In this document: piece by piece, positions 11,977-21,217 of the stretch | Layout of the letters: each line of letters begins with the position of its first letter | How positions within the stretch are numbered: the first letter of the stretch is position 1 | Assembly: GCF_900094545.1 (NCBI RefSeq) | Contig: NZ_FMAH01000001.1 | Location: 186,001-250,000, forward strand | Length of the DNA: 64,000 bases | DNA from: Martinezella miluonensis | GTDB taxonomy: Bacteria > Pseudomonadota > Alphaproteobacteria > Rhizobiales > Rhizobiaceae | Direction of reading: 5' to 3' | Made by a program: the position numbers and the translations under genes | The notes under the pieces: generated by a model | The model's input: the letters and a program-made list of their open reading frames with translations, nothing else | What the model was told of the DNA's origin: nothing | The model's database searches: none

Positions 11977-13386
11977 ATGAGTGAAGCTCAGCCCCTATTC
12001 GAAGTGCTGCGCCATTCAGCGCGGCCGGATATCGTCGACGTCATCGAGCGGCTGGTCCTTGAGGCACCCGACCGCAAGCTCAATCGCATGAATGCGCTTG
12101 CCTTCGCCGCAGACTATGGCTTCGATGAGGAACAAACCATCAGCGCGTTCCTGCACGCTGCGCGTCTGGGCCTGTTCGAGATGTCCTGGAATGTGCTGTG
12201 CCCAGGATGCGGCGGCGTGCTGGATGCCAATACCTCGCTGAAAACCGTCCAGAGCGATACTTATAGCTGTACTTTGTGCGCTGCCGGCTACGAGCCGACG
12301 CTCGACGAAATGGTCGAAGTCACCTTCACCGTCAGTCCGCGCATACGCCACATCAGCGCCCACAATCCACATAATTTGTCGCCTCTGGAGTATTTTCGCC
12401 AGATCTACTGGAGTTCGGGCGTCGATCTTCCGGACGAGGGTTATGAGGAAAGAGTAGACCAATTCATGCTGGAAACGCTGGAATTGCCCGCGGGTGAAAA
12501 GGCCGTGGTATCGCTGCAGTTGCCGGCCGAATTCGTCATTATCTTTGAACCGGTTACCCATAGCGCACAATTCATCGACGTAAAAGGCGAACCGTCCAAG
12601 GAGCGGCAGAACATATTGCTCGTCTTCGATCGCATGCATCGGCAGAGCGACACCATTGAACTCAGGCCAGGCCCATTGCGCATCGTCATAGAAAATCACA
12701 CGGAGGTCCGCACGCTGCCCTCTGTGTGCATTGCCAACGACGCGCTCCACGCCTTGCTCGGCCACCGCCGGCCATTCCTGACCGCCAAGCGGCTGCTCTC
12801 CAACCAGACCTTCCGCGACATATACCGAACGGAGACTATCGACATCAACCAAAGGCTGAAGATCGCCAGTCTCACCTTTCTCTTCACCGACCTGCGCGGC
12901 TCGACGGAACTCTATGAGAGGGTGGGCGATCTTGCGGCTTTCGATCTCGTCAAAACGCACTTCAGCATCCTGCATGAAATCGTGGGGGCGGAGGCGGGCG
13001 CGGTCGTCAAAACCATCGGCGACGCCGTCATGGCCACTTTCCCGACGCCGGACCGGGCGGTGGCGGCGGCAATGCGGATGCGAGAGGCCATGTCGAGCCT
13101 CAACAAGGAACGAGGCAACGACGATCTTCTGCTGAAAATCGGCATTCACGAGGGACCGTGCATCGCGGTCAGCCTGAACGAACGGCAGGATTATTTCGGA
13201 CAAACCGTCAATATTGCTTCACGCGTGCAACATCTGGCGACGTCGAGCGAGATATTCGCGACAAGTGCGGTGCTGGAAAATGTCCGCGCCGCCGAACTGT
13301 TGACGACGCGAGGCTTGAAGCCGCAATCGCATCACGTCGCGCTGCGCGGCATCACGGACGCGATCGATATTTTTTCGATCCCTTAG
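11977..13386 (+). CDS. Class III adenylate cyclase with zinc-ribbon-like N-terminal region
   Basis: Predicted soluble enzyme making cyclic AMP from ATP. The C-terminal catalytic domain (about residues 295-469) is intact: metal-binding Asp305 in LFTDLRGST and Asp349 in KTIGDAV, the ATP-selecting pair Lys345 and Asp405 (QDYFG), and transition-state Asn412 and Arg416 in VNIASR. The first 280 residues form an uncharacterised sensor-like region (DUF5939-like, from memory) with two CxxC pairs, Cys75/Cys78 and Cys98/Cys101, that look like a zinc ribbon. There is no membrane span. It follows the malic enzyme gene by 70 bases on the same strand. Confidence 0.88.
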   Translation: MSEAQPLFEVLRHSARPDIVDVIERLVLEAPDRKLNRMNALAFAADYGFDEEQTISAFLHAARLGLFEMSWNVLCPGCGGVLDANTSLKTVQSDTYSCTLCAAGYEPTLDEMVEVTFTVSPRIRHISAHNPHNLSPLEYFRQIYWSSGVDLPDEGYEERVDQFMLETLELPAGEKAVVSLQLPAEFVIIFEPVTHSAQFIDVKGEPSKERQNILLVFDRMHRQSDTIELRPGPLRIVIENHTEVRTLPSVCIANDALHALLGHRRPFLTAKRLLSNQTFRDIYRTETIDINQRLKIASLTFLFTDLRGSTELYERVGDLAAFDLVKTHFSILHEIVGAEAGAVVKTIGDAVMATFPTPDRAVAAAMRMREAMSSLNKERGNDDLLLKIGIHEGPCIAVSLNERQDYFGQTVNIASRVQHLATSSEIFATSAVLENVRAAELLTTRGLKPQSHHVALRGITDAIDIFSIP

Positions 13387-13392
13387 TAAGGT

Positions 13393-14271
13393 TCAGCTCG
13401 CAAAGCGACCGGCATCAGCGCCGTAATAGTTGACGTAGCGATCCGAGATGCTGGCGATCGGCAGGACGATCAGGACATCGGTCGTGTTGAAGGCCTGATC
13501 AACGACGGCGGTCGAGCCAACCATTGCACCGAGGCGCAAATAGCCCTTGATCAACGGCGGCAGCGCCATCAACGCCTTCTTCGGGTTGACGGCCTCGACC
13601 GGCATCAGGTCCATGGTGCGGGCGAGCGACGGCAGAGCGTCGACGGCCCACTCATCCTTGGCGACAACATTGTGATAGAGGAAGGACAAGGCCAGCGCAT
13701 GCTGTTCCGGCAGAACGCCGGGGAAGGAAGCGCAACCGAACATCGCGCTCATGCCATGCTTCAGCGCATAGGCCCAATTGCCCTGCCACAGCAGCTCGAC
13801 GGTACGCTTGTTACGGTAGTCCGGCAGGACGCAGGAGCGACCGAGTTCCATGAAGCGCTTGTCGGGATGGCGGACGAGCAGCGCGTCGATGTCGAATTCC
13901 GAAGAGGAATAGAAGCCGCCATTGGCCATCGCCACTTCCTGGCGCAGCAGGCGATAGGTGCCGACGATCTGGTCTTCCGAATCGCCTTCGAGCGAACGGT
14001 CCAAGACCAGAAGATGATCGCAGATTGCGTCCCAGCTATCGATATCACGCTGCCGACGCATGGCGTCGGCCGGCAGCTGCGCGTTCATCTCCTCGACGAA
14101 AACGCGATAGCGGACAGCCTGAGCTGCATCGATTTCGCGCGCTGTGCGAGCAAGGCGCGTTTCTAGATTTCCGATGCGTCCAAGCACATCGCTGGCAACC
14201 GGCTCGACCGTTGCCTTTGAAGACTGAACCATTTCGCCCTGAGCTTCGCGATTCAAAATTTCGATGGACAT
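13393..14271 (-). CDS. olsB: L-ornithine N-alpha-acyltransferase OlsB
   Basis: Transfers a 3-hydroxyacyl chain from acyl-ACP to the alpha-amino group of ornithine, the first step of ornithine membrane-lipid synthesis; these lipids matter under phosphate limitation. The 292-residue GNAT-fold protein has the OlsB/hemolysin-like features VRYRVFVEEM, DSWDAICDHLLVLD, GRSCVLPDYRNKRTVELLWQG and a conserved C-terminal region with PPLIKGYLRLGA. An upstream in-frame extension to 14337 has no ribosome site; ATG 14271 (MSIEILNREAQ) is preferred. Its stop lies six bases from the stop of the convergent cyclase gene. The partner acyltransferase gene olsA is not in this window. Confidence 0.9.
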   Translation of the reverse strand: MSIEILNREAQGEMVQSSKATVEPVASDVLGRIGNLETRLARTAREIDAAQAVRYRVFVEEMNAQLPADAMRRQRDIDSWDAICDHLLVLDRSLEGDSEDQIVGTYRLLRQEVAMANGGFYSSSEFDIDALLVRHPDKRFMELGRSCVLPDYRNKRTVELLWQGNWAYALKHGMSAMFGCASFPGVLPEQHALALSFLYHNVVAKDEWAVDALPSLARTMDLMPVEAVNPKKALMALPPLIKGYLRLGAMVGSTAVVDQAFNTTDVLIVLPIASISDRYVNYYGADAGRFAS

Positions 14272-14503
14272 GGCGACTCTCCCCCTGCGGGCCGATATAG
14301 CGCCATAAACCAAATTCGTGCGACAGGAAAGTGACACGCAGCCTGGCTAAAAGCAAGAAGCGTGCCCATTGCAAATTTTCGAATGAACGCGCCGTCCCCA
14401 ACTTAGGGAGAGCGATAGCCTGCGGTTGAGGATCGCCCCGGCTCACCATCGGGCATTGGTGAGCCGGCGTCGGGACTTTCATGCGAAAGTGGGATCGCCT
14501 CTG

Positions 14504-16789
14504 CTAGGCGCGTTCGAGCGTCCGCCGCGACAGGTTCTGCACGGTGGTCATCAGGCGATCGGGATCGACGGGCTTGACGATGACGGCATCAGCTCCCGCA
14601 AGCAATGCCTGACGGCGGATTGCATCGCGGCTGTCGGCGGTCAGCACGATGATCGGCAGCGCCGGCAGGGATTGCCGGCGTTCCTGCGCGCGCAATTGTG
14701 CGAGCACGGCAGCGCCGGAGCCTCCAGGCATGTTGAAATCGGTGACGATCACGTCCGGCCGTGCTTCGGCATTCTCAGCACGGGCGCGCAGGCCATCGAA
14801 ATCCTCGACCAGGCGAACTCTATGACCCGCCTTGGCGAGCATGGCGCGAACAAGCATGCCGTTGACCGGATCATCCTCGCCGAGCAGGATCTCAAGTGCG
14901 GGATCTTCCGACTCGGGCGTGGTGATGCCGATCTCGGACACGCCATCGATTACGGTGTCGCGCTTTTCCATGCCGCGCATGCGGCCGCTCAGCACGTCGA
15001 TCAGCGATTGCTCGCGCAGCGGGCGGATGAGCCAGGCGTCAAAAAGATCGAGCGGATGCGTATTGCGCTCCTCGGGATTGACGAGGAAAATCTTGCGTAG
15101 CGCCGGCATCACCAACTCGTTACCCTCGCGGAAATAAAGCGGCGCCATACGGTGATCGACAATCAGGTCCGTCCAAGGGCCATCCTCGCTGGCGAACGAT
15201 CGCGTCAGGACATTCATATCCTCGGCGCCGATTACGCGGCAATTGCCACCCAAGGTGCGAATGGTCTGGGCGATCGCTGTGCTTGCTGCCCCTTCGGGCG
15301 CCAGCAGCAGGACGCGCGCGCCCTTGAGCACGGTATCGTGCCGGCCGTTTCCGGTCTCCTCGGCGACCAGGCCTACGGGGAAGCTGATGGTGAACTCGGT
15401 GCCCTTGCCGCGTTCGCTGGCAACCTTGAGCCTGCCACCGAACTCCCGCAGGATGCGTGCGGAGATGGCGAGCCCGAGCCCGGTGCCGGCGCTTCTTTCG
15501 ACGACGCTGCCGGCCTGCTCGAATTCGCCGAAAACGCGGGCCTGCTCTTCTTCGGTCATGCCCGGACCGCTATCCTGCACCGATATCGTCAGGTCCTGCC
15601 CTTGCAGGCTGGCGCGAACGAGGACGCCGCCCGTCTGCGTGAACTTCACCGCATTGCCGAGGACATTGAACAAGACCTGACGCAGTCGGGCAGGATCGAA
15701 TTCCATCATCTCGGGAACGTCGGCTGCAACGCTCGCCGCAATTTCGATGCCCTTTTCATGGGCGCGATGGGCAAGCATTTCGACGACACCTTCGAGCAGC
15801 GGTCGCAATGCTTCCTTGCGCGGATGCAGTTGGAAGCGGCCCACTTCGATCGTCGAGAAATCAAGCAGGTCTTCGACCAGCTGCACCAGCGCATGGCCCG
15901 ACTGACGGATGCCGGTCAGGTAATTAGCCTGTTCCAACGTCAACGGCGTCTGGGCGAGCAGATGATTCATGCCGAGAATGCCGGAGAGAGGCGTGCGAAT
16001 TTCATGGCTGACGGTGGCGAGCAACCGCGATTTGGCGGCACTGTTATATTCGGCCTTCAACCTCGCATCTTCGCGAAGACGGGCCGTCTGTCGCTCTTCC
16101 GTCACGTCGCGGGCAACGCTTTGTATGCACAGCTGCCCGCTCGACGGATCGCGAAATATGACATCGTGCCAGGCAAAGATGCGGTTGCCTTCGGGCGTGG
16201 CGATCTCCGCATCCTGATGCTTGGCATCGGTGACGGCGCGGAAGACCAGGCCGGTCTCTTCCAGCGTCAAGCCCTCGAGATTGGATTTGCCCGTCAGCTT
16301 GCGGAAAGTGGCATTGGCATCCAGGATCCGCCGGTCGATGCTGCGGATGACCGTGATGTCGCCAAGCGCATCATGGATGGTGGCAAGCAGGCTATTGCTT
16401 TCCTTGCGCTCCCAAAGACGATCGTGGTCGCTCTCGCTGAGATCGGCGGCGGCGGCAGCAGGCTTTCCGGCGGATTTCCAACTGTTGAAGACGCCAAGGA
16501 CTGCGAGGGTAAGCGCCACAAGGGCGAGAACGCCGGCCAGCGTCAGCGGGCCTCCGGCAAAGCCGATTGCGAGAAAGACGATACCGGCAACCAGGCCGCC
16601 GCCGTTCAGCCAATGGCGTTGCAGCCATCGTGGCCGTGCTGGCGGCGCCGGGCGCCGTTCCGCCTCCCGCAAGGTCTCGGTCGCTTCCGCGAGGGGCAGT
16701 CCGTTCCCAGTCAGCCCTTCGATCGATCGCGTTTCATCGCGAGTGATATCAGCGGCAGGCTTTTCCTGCAGTTTTGCCAGAGTGCTCAT
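14504..16789 (-). CDS. Hybrid sensor histidine kinase/response regulator
   Basis: Membrane sensor kinase with its own receiver domain. Order in the 761-residue protein: cytoplasmic N-terminus, two adjacent hydrophobic spans at about 60-105, a PAS-like domain (about 135-230, ending QSVARDVTEERQ), the dimerisation/phosphoacceptor domain with the H-box ATVSHEIRTPLSGILGMN, an ATPase domain with N-box (LFNVLGNAVKFT), DSGPGM and GTGLGLAIS, a degenerate middle region, and a C-terminal receiver with phospho-acceptor Asp in VIVTDFNMPGGSG. No DNA-binding output domain or adjacent regulator gene is present, so its target is unknown. It is a single gene upstream of olsB and downstream of lspA. Confidence 0.92.
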   Translation of the reverse strand: MSTLAKLQEKPAADITRDETRSIEGLTGNGLPLAEATETLREAERRPAPPARPRWLQRHWLNGGGLVAGIVFLAIGFAGGPLTLAGVLALVALTLAVLGVFNSWKSAGKPAAAAADLSESDHDRLWERKESNSLLATIHDALGDITVIRSIDRRILDANATFRKLTGKSNLEGLTLEETGLVFRAVTDAKHQDAEIATPEGNRIFAWHDVIFRDPSSGQLCIQSVARDVTEERQTARLREDARLKAEYNSAAKSRLLATVSHEIRTPLSGILGMNHLLAQTPLTLEQANYLTGIRQSGHALVQLVEDLLDFSTIEVGRFQLHPRKEALRPLLEGVVEMLAHRAHEKGIEIAASVAADVPEMMEFDPARLRQVLFNVLGNAVKFTQTGGVLVRASLQGQDLTISVQDSGPGMTEEEQARVFGEFEQAGSVVERSAGTGLGLAISARILREFGGRLKVASERGKGTEFTISFPVGLVAEETGNGRHDTVLKGARVLLLAPEGAASTAIAQTIRTLGGNCRVIGAEDMNVLTRSFASEDGPWTDLIVDHRMAPLYFREGNELVMPALRKIFLVNPEERNTHPLDLFDAWLIRPLREQSLIDVLSGRMRGMEKRDTVIDGVSEIGITTPESEDPALEILLGEDDPVNGMLVRAMLAKAGHRVRLVEDFDGLRARAENAEARPDVIVTDFNMPGGSGAAVLAQLRAQERRQSLPALPIIVLTADSRDAIRRQALLAGADAVIVKPVDPDRLMTTVQNLSRRTLERA

Positions 16790-16844
16790 GCAATCTGGCT
16801 AGCATAGGCACCGTTCCCGATGCCTTCAGGGATTCGCTAGAATT

Positions 16845-17363
16845 TTAAGCTTTGGCCTTTTTCGGCATTAGAAGTTCATCGAGAATGACGCAGGCCGCCC
16901 CGACGGTGATGAAACTATCGGCCAGATTGAATACCGCGAAGGACCAAGTCTCCGTGTGAAAGAGAATGTAGTCGATCACATGGCCATAGAGAAAGCGGTC
17001 GATCAGATTGCCGAGCGCACCGGCGATAATCAGGGCAAAGCCCAGATGCGCGAGCCAGCGGTAATTAGGGGTGTGCCGCCAGAGCCAGAGCACGAAGGCC
17101 ACGATGACGAGCCGCATGCCGACGATGAACCAGCCATCCATGCCCGACAGCATCGAGAAGGCGACGCCGAGATTGTAGGTGCGATAGAGTGCCAGCATCG
17201 GAATGACCGGCACCGTCTCCTGCAGCGGCAGCCAGTGATCGACCATGATCTTGACAGCCTGATCGAGGATAACAGCAATCACGATGAAGATCAGGATCGG
17301 CAGGGGCCGTGAAAACAGGGCCGGCTTTGCCGTCGGCTGTTCGTGGGTCTCGCTTTCGGTCAT
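16845..17363 (-). CDS. lspA: Lipoprotein signal peptidase (signal peptidase II)
   Basis: Inner-membrane aspartyl protease that cleaves the signal peptide from diacylglyceryl-prolipoproteins. The 172-residue protein has four membrane spans and both catalytic aspartates in the conserved contexts GNLIDRF and FNLADSF; the substrate-facing motif YNLGVAFSM is also present. The start overlaps the stop of the upstream TrmH-family gene by four bases (17360-17363), so the three genes 19347-16845 form a tight operon. A hydrophilic N-terminal tail of about 20 residues precedes the first span. Confidence 0.96.
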   Translation of the reverse strand: MTESETHEQPTAKPALFSRPLPILIFIVIAVILDQAVKIMVDHWLPLQETVPVIPMLALYRTYNLGVAFSMLSGMDGWFIVGMRLVIVAFVLWLWRHTPNYRWLAHLGFALIIAGALGNLIDRFLYGHVIDYILFHTETWSFAVFNLADSFITVGAACVILDELLMPKKAKA

Positions 17364-18220
17364 CGGGTCTCGCTCAGTGTCAGGATATGGCGGCGGGCCT
17401 CGAACAGCATGACCGCCGTGGCAACCGCCAGATTGAGGCTGTCGGCGCGGCCGGTTTGCGGGATGCGGGCAAGCGCATCAGCCTCTTTCGCAAGGACATC
17501 CGGCAAGCCGGATTGCTCGTTGCCCATTAGAATGACGACAGGCTTCCTCTTGTAATCGATGGTCCGATAGTCGACCGCACCGGCCAGATGGGTGGCGACG
17601 ACGGAGACATCGGCCTTCTTCTTCCAGGCGAGAAACTCTTCCGGCGTCGCCTTGACGACCGGAACGGCGAAGACCGAGCCCATGGTGGCGCGCACGGTTT
17701 CCAACGAAAACGGATCGGTCGTCTCGCCGACGAGGATGACGCCGGAAGCGCCGGCCGCATCGGCGGTGCGAATGATCGTGCCGAGATTGCCGGGATCGCG
17801 GACGCGGTCGAGCGCCACCCAGGTTTCGCCCGCCTTCGGCTTGACGTCCTTAAGCTGCCGCCAGCGCTGTTCGAAGACACCGACCACCATCTGCGGATTG
17901 TCGCGGCGGGTGATCGAACCAATGACCTTTTCGCTGACTTCCAGCACCAGCCCGCCGGCAGCCACCGTCTTGGCGGCCACCTGCTCGACCAAAGGCTTAC
18001 CCTTGGCGGCCTTGGCATAGACCAGCGTGCGGATCGTCCAGCCGAGTTCGAGCGCGTCGATCACGAGCTTCAACCCTTCGGCCAGGAACGCGCCGCTTTC
18101 CTCGCGGGACTTCTTGACCGTCAGCGCCTTGATATCCTTGACGATCGGATTGGCAAGCGAGGTGACCTCCTTGACCTGTCCGACCTTGCGCGGGCCGTCA
18201 CTACGGAAATCCTGTGTCAT
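17360..18220 (-). CDS. TrmH/SpoU-family RNA 2'-O-ribose methyltransferase
   Basis: Predicted to methylate a ribose 2'-hydroxyl in rRNA or tRNA with S-adenosylmethionine. The 286-residue protein has an N-terminal substrate-binding domain ([27 protein letters not shown]) and a C-terminal SPOUT domain with the three family motifs: [31 protein letters not shown] and [18 protein letters not shown] (each cited in part). The exact nucleotide target cannot be told from sequence. Four-base overlaps on both sides (18217-18220 and 17360-17363) place it in an operon with the neighbouring methyltransferase and lspA. Confidence 0.92.
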   Translation of the reverse strand: MTQDFRSDGPRKVGQVKEVTSLANPIVKDIKALTVKKSREESGAFLAEGLKLVIDALELGWTIRTLVYAKAAKGKPLVEQVAAKTVAAGGLVLEVSEKVIGSITRRDNPQMVVGVFEQRWRQLKDVKPKAGETWVALDRVRDPGNLGTIIRTADAAGASGVILVGETTDPFSLETVRATMGSVFAVPVVKATPEEFLAWKKKADVSVVATHLAGAVDYRTIDYKRKPVVILMGNEQSGLPDVLAKEADALARIPQTGRADSLNLAVATAVMLFEARRHILTLSETR

Positions 18221-19347
18221 TTCGGTACCCAGCGGCTGAAGAGAGAGGTGGAAAGCGCCCTGCCCGGCGTGCGGCCATCAAGGCCGGCCTCGCGGATGAC
18301 GAGCTCGCCGGATTCGACGACGCCGCCGGCGCCGCGCATGGTTTCGCGCATCAATTCATGGATCGAGTAGAAGCTGGCGCGGATCGAATAGGCCGTCAGC
18401 ACGAGGCCGAGCGCCTTCGGCGACAGGATCTCGCGGCAGATATCCAGCATGAGCGGCAGATGCTCGAAAAGATGCCAGACCTCGCCATTCGGGCCGCGGC
18501 CGAACTTCGGCGGGTCCGTGAGGATAATGTCATATTTGTTGCCGCGCCGCTCTTCGCGCAGGATGAACTTCATCGCATCCTCGCAGATCCACCGGATCGG
18601 CAGCTTTTCCATGCGGCCCAGAGCCTGGTTTTCGCGCGCCCAGCCGATCGCCTTCTTCGAGGCATCGACATGGGTCACTTCCGCGCCGGCGGCAGCCGCG
18701 ACCAGCGACGCCACGCCGGTATAGCCGAAGAGGTTCAGGACCTTGAGCGGCCGCTTGGCAGCCTCGACCTGTTCCTTCATCCAGGCCCAATGCACGATCT
18801 GTTCGGGAAAAACGCCGACATGACGAAACGCGGTGAAGCGGCCGAGAAAATCGACGCCGAGCAATTGCAGCGGCCAGGTTTCGCCGAGCGCCTCGCGCGG
18901 GAAGCGCCAGCGGCCCATGCCGTCCTCGTCCGTATCGCCGGTGAAAATAGCCTCGGCATTGTCCCACACATGCGAGGCAAGCGTCGGCGGCCACAACGCC
19001 TGCGCCTCGGGGCGAACGATGCGATAGGGGCCGTACTGCTCGAGCTTCAGGCCGTTGCCGCTGTCAATGAGATGAAAATCCCCGGCACCCAGTGATTCCA
19101 GGATGACCGGCACGCGCTCGGCCGGCCGCTCGCCGCTTCGCACGATCAGCGGACGTTCGGGCGCGGCAGAAGCGGTCGCCGCATCGCGCGGCTCGTTCAC
19201 CCGCTCGCCATGATCGCGCGCAGGCTTGGCTGGCCTTGAAGCATGCGCGGGCTTTGCCGGTGGCTTGCCGGGCATGTCACGCCGGGGTTTTGCCCCGAGA
19301 CCGCCCGCGGCTTTCTGGCCGGGCCGGCTTTCCCTATGTTTCACCAT
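18217..19347 (-). CDS. Class I SAM-dependent (RlmI-like) rRNA methyltransferase
   Basis: Predicted RNA cytosine methyltransferase. The 376-residue protein starts with an about 75-residue Lys/Arg/Pro/Ala-rich low-complexity tail, followed by a small beta domain and a Rossmann methyltransferase domain: VLNLFGYTGVASLVAAAAGA (SAM binding), VTHVDASKKAIGWARENQ, and the catalytic-type motif DIILTDPPKFGRGP. The frame is open upstream to 19665 but that stretch contains the divergent gene's promoter region, so ATG 19347 is chosen. It is the first gene of the operon with the TrmH-family gene and lspA. RlmI itself is an inference from fold and length. Confidence 0.88.
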   Translation of the reverse strand: MVKHRESRPGQKAAGGLGAKPRRDMPGKPPAKPAHASRPAKPARDHGERVNEPRDAATASAAPERPLIVRSGERPAERVPVILESLGAGDFHLIDSGNGLKLEQYGPYRIVRPEAQALWPPTLASHVWDNAEAIFTGDTDEDGMGRWRFPREALGETWPLQLLGVDFLGRFTAFRHVGVFPEQIVHWAWMKEQVEAAKRPLKVLNLFGYTGVASLVAAAAGAEVTHVDASKKAIGWARENQALGRMEKLPIRWICEDAMKFILREERRGNKYDIILTDPPKFGRGPNGEVWHLFEHLPLMLDICREILSPKALGLVLTAYSIRASFYSIHELMRETMRGAGGVVESGELVIREAGLDGRTPGRALSTSLFSRWVPK

Positions 19348-19459
19348 GCTTGTCTCAAAATTGATATGTGCGTGCAAATAGCATCTGACTGCCACTTGGC
19401 AAAGCGCTTTCCGATCTGCGATGATCCATGCACAAGATGTCACATAGGGAGGATTGCGC

Positions 19460-19912
19460 ATGGACATGACCGGCGAGGAGCGGATCGCAGCACCCCGGGA
19501 CGCAGTGTGGACGGCACTCAACGATCCCGAGATCCTCAAGCGATGCATTCCCGGCTGCCAAAGCCTGGAGCGGGTTTCTCCCACGGAACTGACCGCAACC
19601 GTGAAATTGAAGATCGGCCCGGTGTCGGCGTCCTTCAACGGCGAAGTCAAGCTTTCCAACATCAATGCCCCGGAAAGCTATACGATATCGGGCGAAGGTA
19701 AGGGCGGCATCGCCGGTTTTGCCAAGGGCGGCGCCGACGTCGTGCTGAAAGAAGACGGCAACGAGACGATCCTGCAATATGAAGCCAAGGCCCAAGTCGG
19801 CGGCAAGATCGCGCAACTCGGTTCGCGACTGGTGGATTCCAGCGCCAAGAAGCTGGCGCAGCAGTTTTTTGCCGATTTCACTTCGGCGATCAACAATCAA
19901 GCCAACGCCTGA
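19460..19912 (+). CDS. CoxG-like SRPBCC protein (carbon monoxide dehydrogenase subunit G family)
   Basis: A 150-residue START/SRPBCC-fold protein of the CoxG family, which in carboxydotrophs helps anchor or mature CO dehydrogenase and in other bacteria has no settled role. Typical features are GEERIAAPRDAVWTALNDP, LKRCIPGCQSLERVSPTELT and KGGADVVLKEDGNETILQYEAKAQVGGKIAQLGSRL (quoted in parts). GGGAGG lies seven to twelve bases before ATG 19460; a TTG at 19454 is too close to it. No coxMSL genes are present nearby, so a CO dehydrogenase link is unlikely here. It is divergent from the RlmI-like gene. Confidence 0.87.
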   Translation: MDMTGEERIAAPRDAVWTALNDPEILKRCIPGCQSLERVSPTELTATVKLKIGPVSASFNGEVKLSNINAPESYTISGEGKGGIAGFAKGGADVVLKEDGNETILQYEAKAQVGGKIAQLGSRLVDSSAKKLAQQFFADFTSAINNQANA

Positions 19913-19947
19913 TTGCCGTGGGCGCGTTTCGCGCCCATATAGAAATC

Positions 19948-20418
19948 ATGCCATCGACATCCGATATCTGGACCATCCGACCAGCACACGAACAGGATAT
20001 GCCGCATCTTGCGGAGATCTATCTGCGTGTTCGCCGCGAAACATTCCTCTGGGTCGATCCCGACCATTTTACGCTCGAAGAATTCGCCACGCATTCGAAT
20101 GGCGAGCGCTTGTTCGTCTGTGAGGATCAGCACGGCGTGATCGCCGGATTTGCCGCGATCTGGGAGCCGGACGACTTCATCCACATGCTCTATATCCTGT
20201 CGGCCTTTCAAGGGCGCGGCGCCGGCAAAGCTCTGCTTGCCGCCCTGCCGGATTGGCCGAGGCGGCGATACCGGCTGAAATGCCTGGTCAATAATAAGCG
20301 CGCCATATCCTTCTATCAGAGGCTCGGCTTCGAGATCATTGGCGACGGCGCCTCGCCGGAGGGCAATTACAAGGAAATGCGGCTGAGAGAGATGGCTGGC
20401 GACGCCGGATCATTTTGA
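19948..20418 (+). CDS. GNAT-family N-acetyltransferase
   Basis: A 156-residue acyl-CoA transferase of the GNAT fold. It begins TIRPAHEQDMPHLAEIYLRVR, has the acetyl-CoA-binding motif A as LSAFQGRGAGKALLAAL, and closes with the motif B pattern NNKRAISFYQRLGFEIIGDG. The acceptor substrate is unknown. A GTG at 19918 would give ten more residues; ATG 19948 (MPSTSDIWTI) fits the domain start better. It starts 35 bases after the CoxG-like gene, and its last nine bases overlap the 3' end of the convergent lapA-like gene (20410-20418). Confidence 0.85.
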   Translation: MPSTSDIWTIRPAHEQDMPHLAEIYLRVRRETFLWVDPDHFTLEEFATHSNGERLFVCEDQHGVIAGFAAIWEPDDFIHMLYILSAFQGRGAGKALLAALPDWPRRRYRLKCLVNNKRAISFYQRLGFEIIGDGASPEGNYKEMRLREMAGDAGSF

Positions 20419-20742
20419 CGGCAGCTGACCGGCGATCTGTTCGGCGCGCGTGCGGTGCTTATCGGCCTCTGCCTGCCAGCGCACGGCTTCCTGCGCCTGA
20501 TTGCGGGCGCGCTTGCGATGCTTTCCCTGGTTGAACCAGGTCACGCCGGCGCCGACGAGCATGCCGAGGATCAACGTCACGAACAGCAGTACGAATAGTG
20601 GCGCATTCAGCGACAGCACCTGATCATCGGGCCTGAAAGGATTGAGCGCCAGCGTCACGGATTGCCGGTTGGCAACGCAAAATACGATCAAGATAATGCC
20701 GAGCGGCAGCAATATCAGCAGATTGACGATCTTCTTGGCCAT
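20410..20742 (-). CDS. LapA-domain (DUF1049) inner-membrane protein
   Basis: A 110-residue membrane protein with two hydrophobic spans (about 5-24 and 45-68; LLILLPLGIILIVFCVANR and APLFVLLFVTLILGMLVGAG) followed by a basic, Gln-rich cytoplasmic coiled segment. The ANRQ(S)V and GMLVGAGVTWF patterns match the LapA/YciS family, which in E. coli takes part in control of LPS synthesis with LapB; no LapB-like gene is nearby. It is downstream of sppA and ihfB on the same strand and probably their operon partner. Confidence 0.82.
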   Translation of the reverse strand: MAKKIVNLLILLPLGIILIVFCVANRQSVTLALNPFRPDDQVLSLNAPLFVLLFVTLILGMLVGAGVTWFNQGKHRKRARNQAQEAVRWQAEADKHRTRAEQIAGQLPSK

Positions 20743-20884
20743 TGCGCAGCTCCTTATATTCGCGGCACGCGTGCCGCTTCCAGCCGCAGAATAGAAAAGA
20801 GGCTGACGAATTCAAGTGCCACCGCGTCGCGGCACAATCATATCCGAGAGGACTTCGATGGAAGGTTCGGCCCGAACCGATCGA

Positions 20885-21193
20885 TCAATTATCGTCTTCT
20901 TCTTCGTCGCCAGCGCCCGGATTCAGCCGCTCGCGCAGTTCCTTGCCGGTCTTGAAGAAAGGAACCCATTTTTCTTCGACGAACACCGTATCGCCCGTGC
21001 GCGGGTTGCGGCCGGAGCGCGAAGGACGGTTCTTGACGGAGAATGCGCCAAAGCCGCGAAGTTCGACCCGGTTTCCGGCGGCGAGCGCATCGGTGATCTC
21101 ATCGAGGACAGCGTTGACGATATTTTCGACGTCGCGGTGATAGAGATGCGGGTTGCGGGCGGCAACAATCTGCACCAATTCCGATTTGATCAC
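20885..21193 (-). CDS. ihfB: Integration host factor subunit beta
   Basis: One half of the IHF heterodimer, which bends DNA by about 160 degrees and supports sigma-54 promoters, replication and recombination. The 102-residue protein is a standard HU/IHF fold: [15 protein letters not shown], the helix [36 protein letters not shown] with the intercalating Pro in the arm, and [15 protein letters not shown] strongly acidic tail (GDEEEDDN) follows. It lies 24 bases downstream of sppA on the same strand. Its presence complements rpoN, also in this window, though they are not linked in one operon. Confidence 0.95.
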   Translation of the reverse strand: MIKSELVQIVAARNPHLYHRDVENIVNAVLDEITDALAAGNRVELRGFGAFSVKNRPSRSGRNPRTGDTVFVEEKWVPFFKTGKELRERLNPGAGDEEEDDN

Positions 21194-21217
21194 GGCTACC
21201 CCCTTTAAATCATTGAT

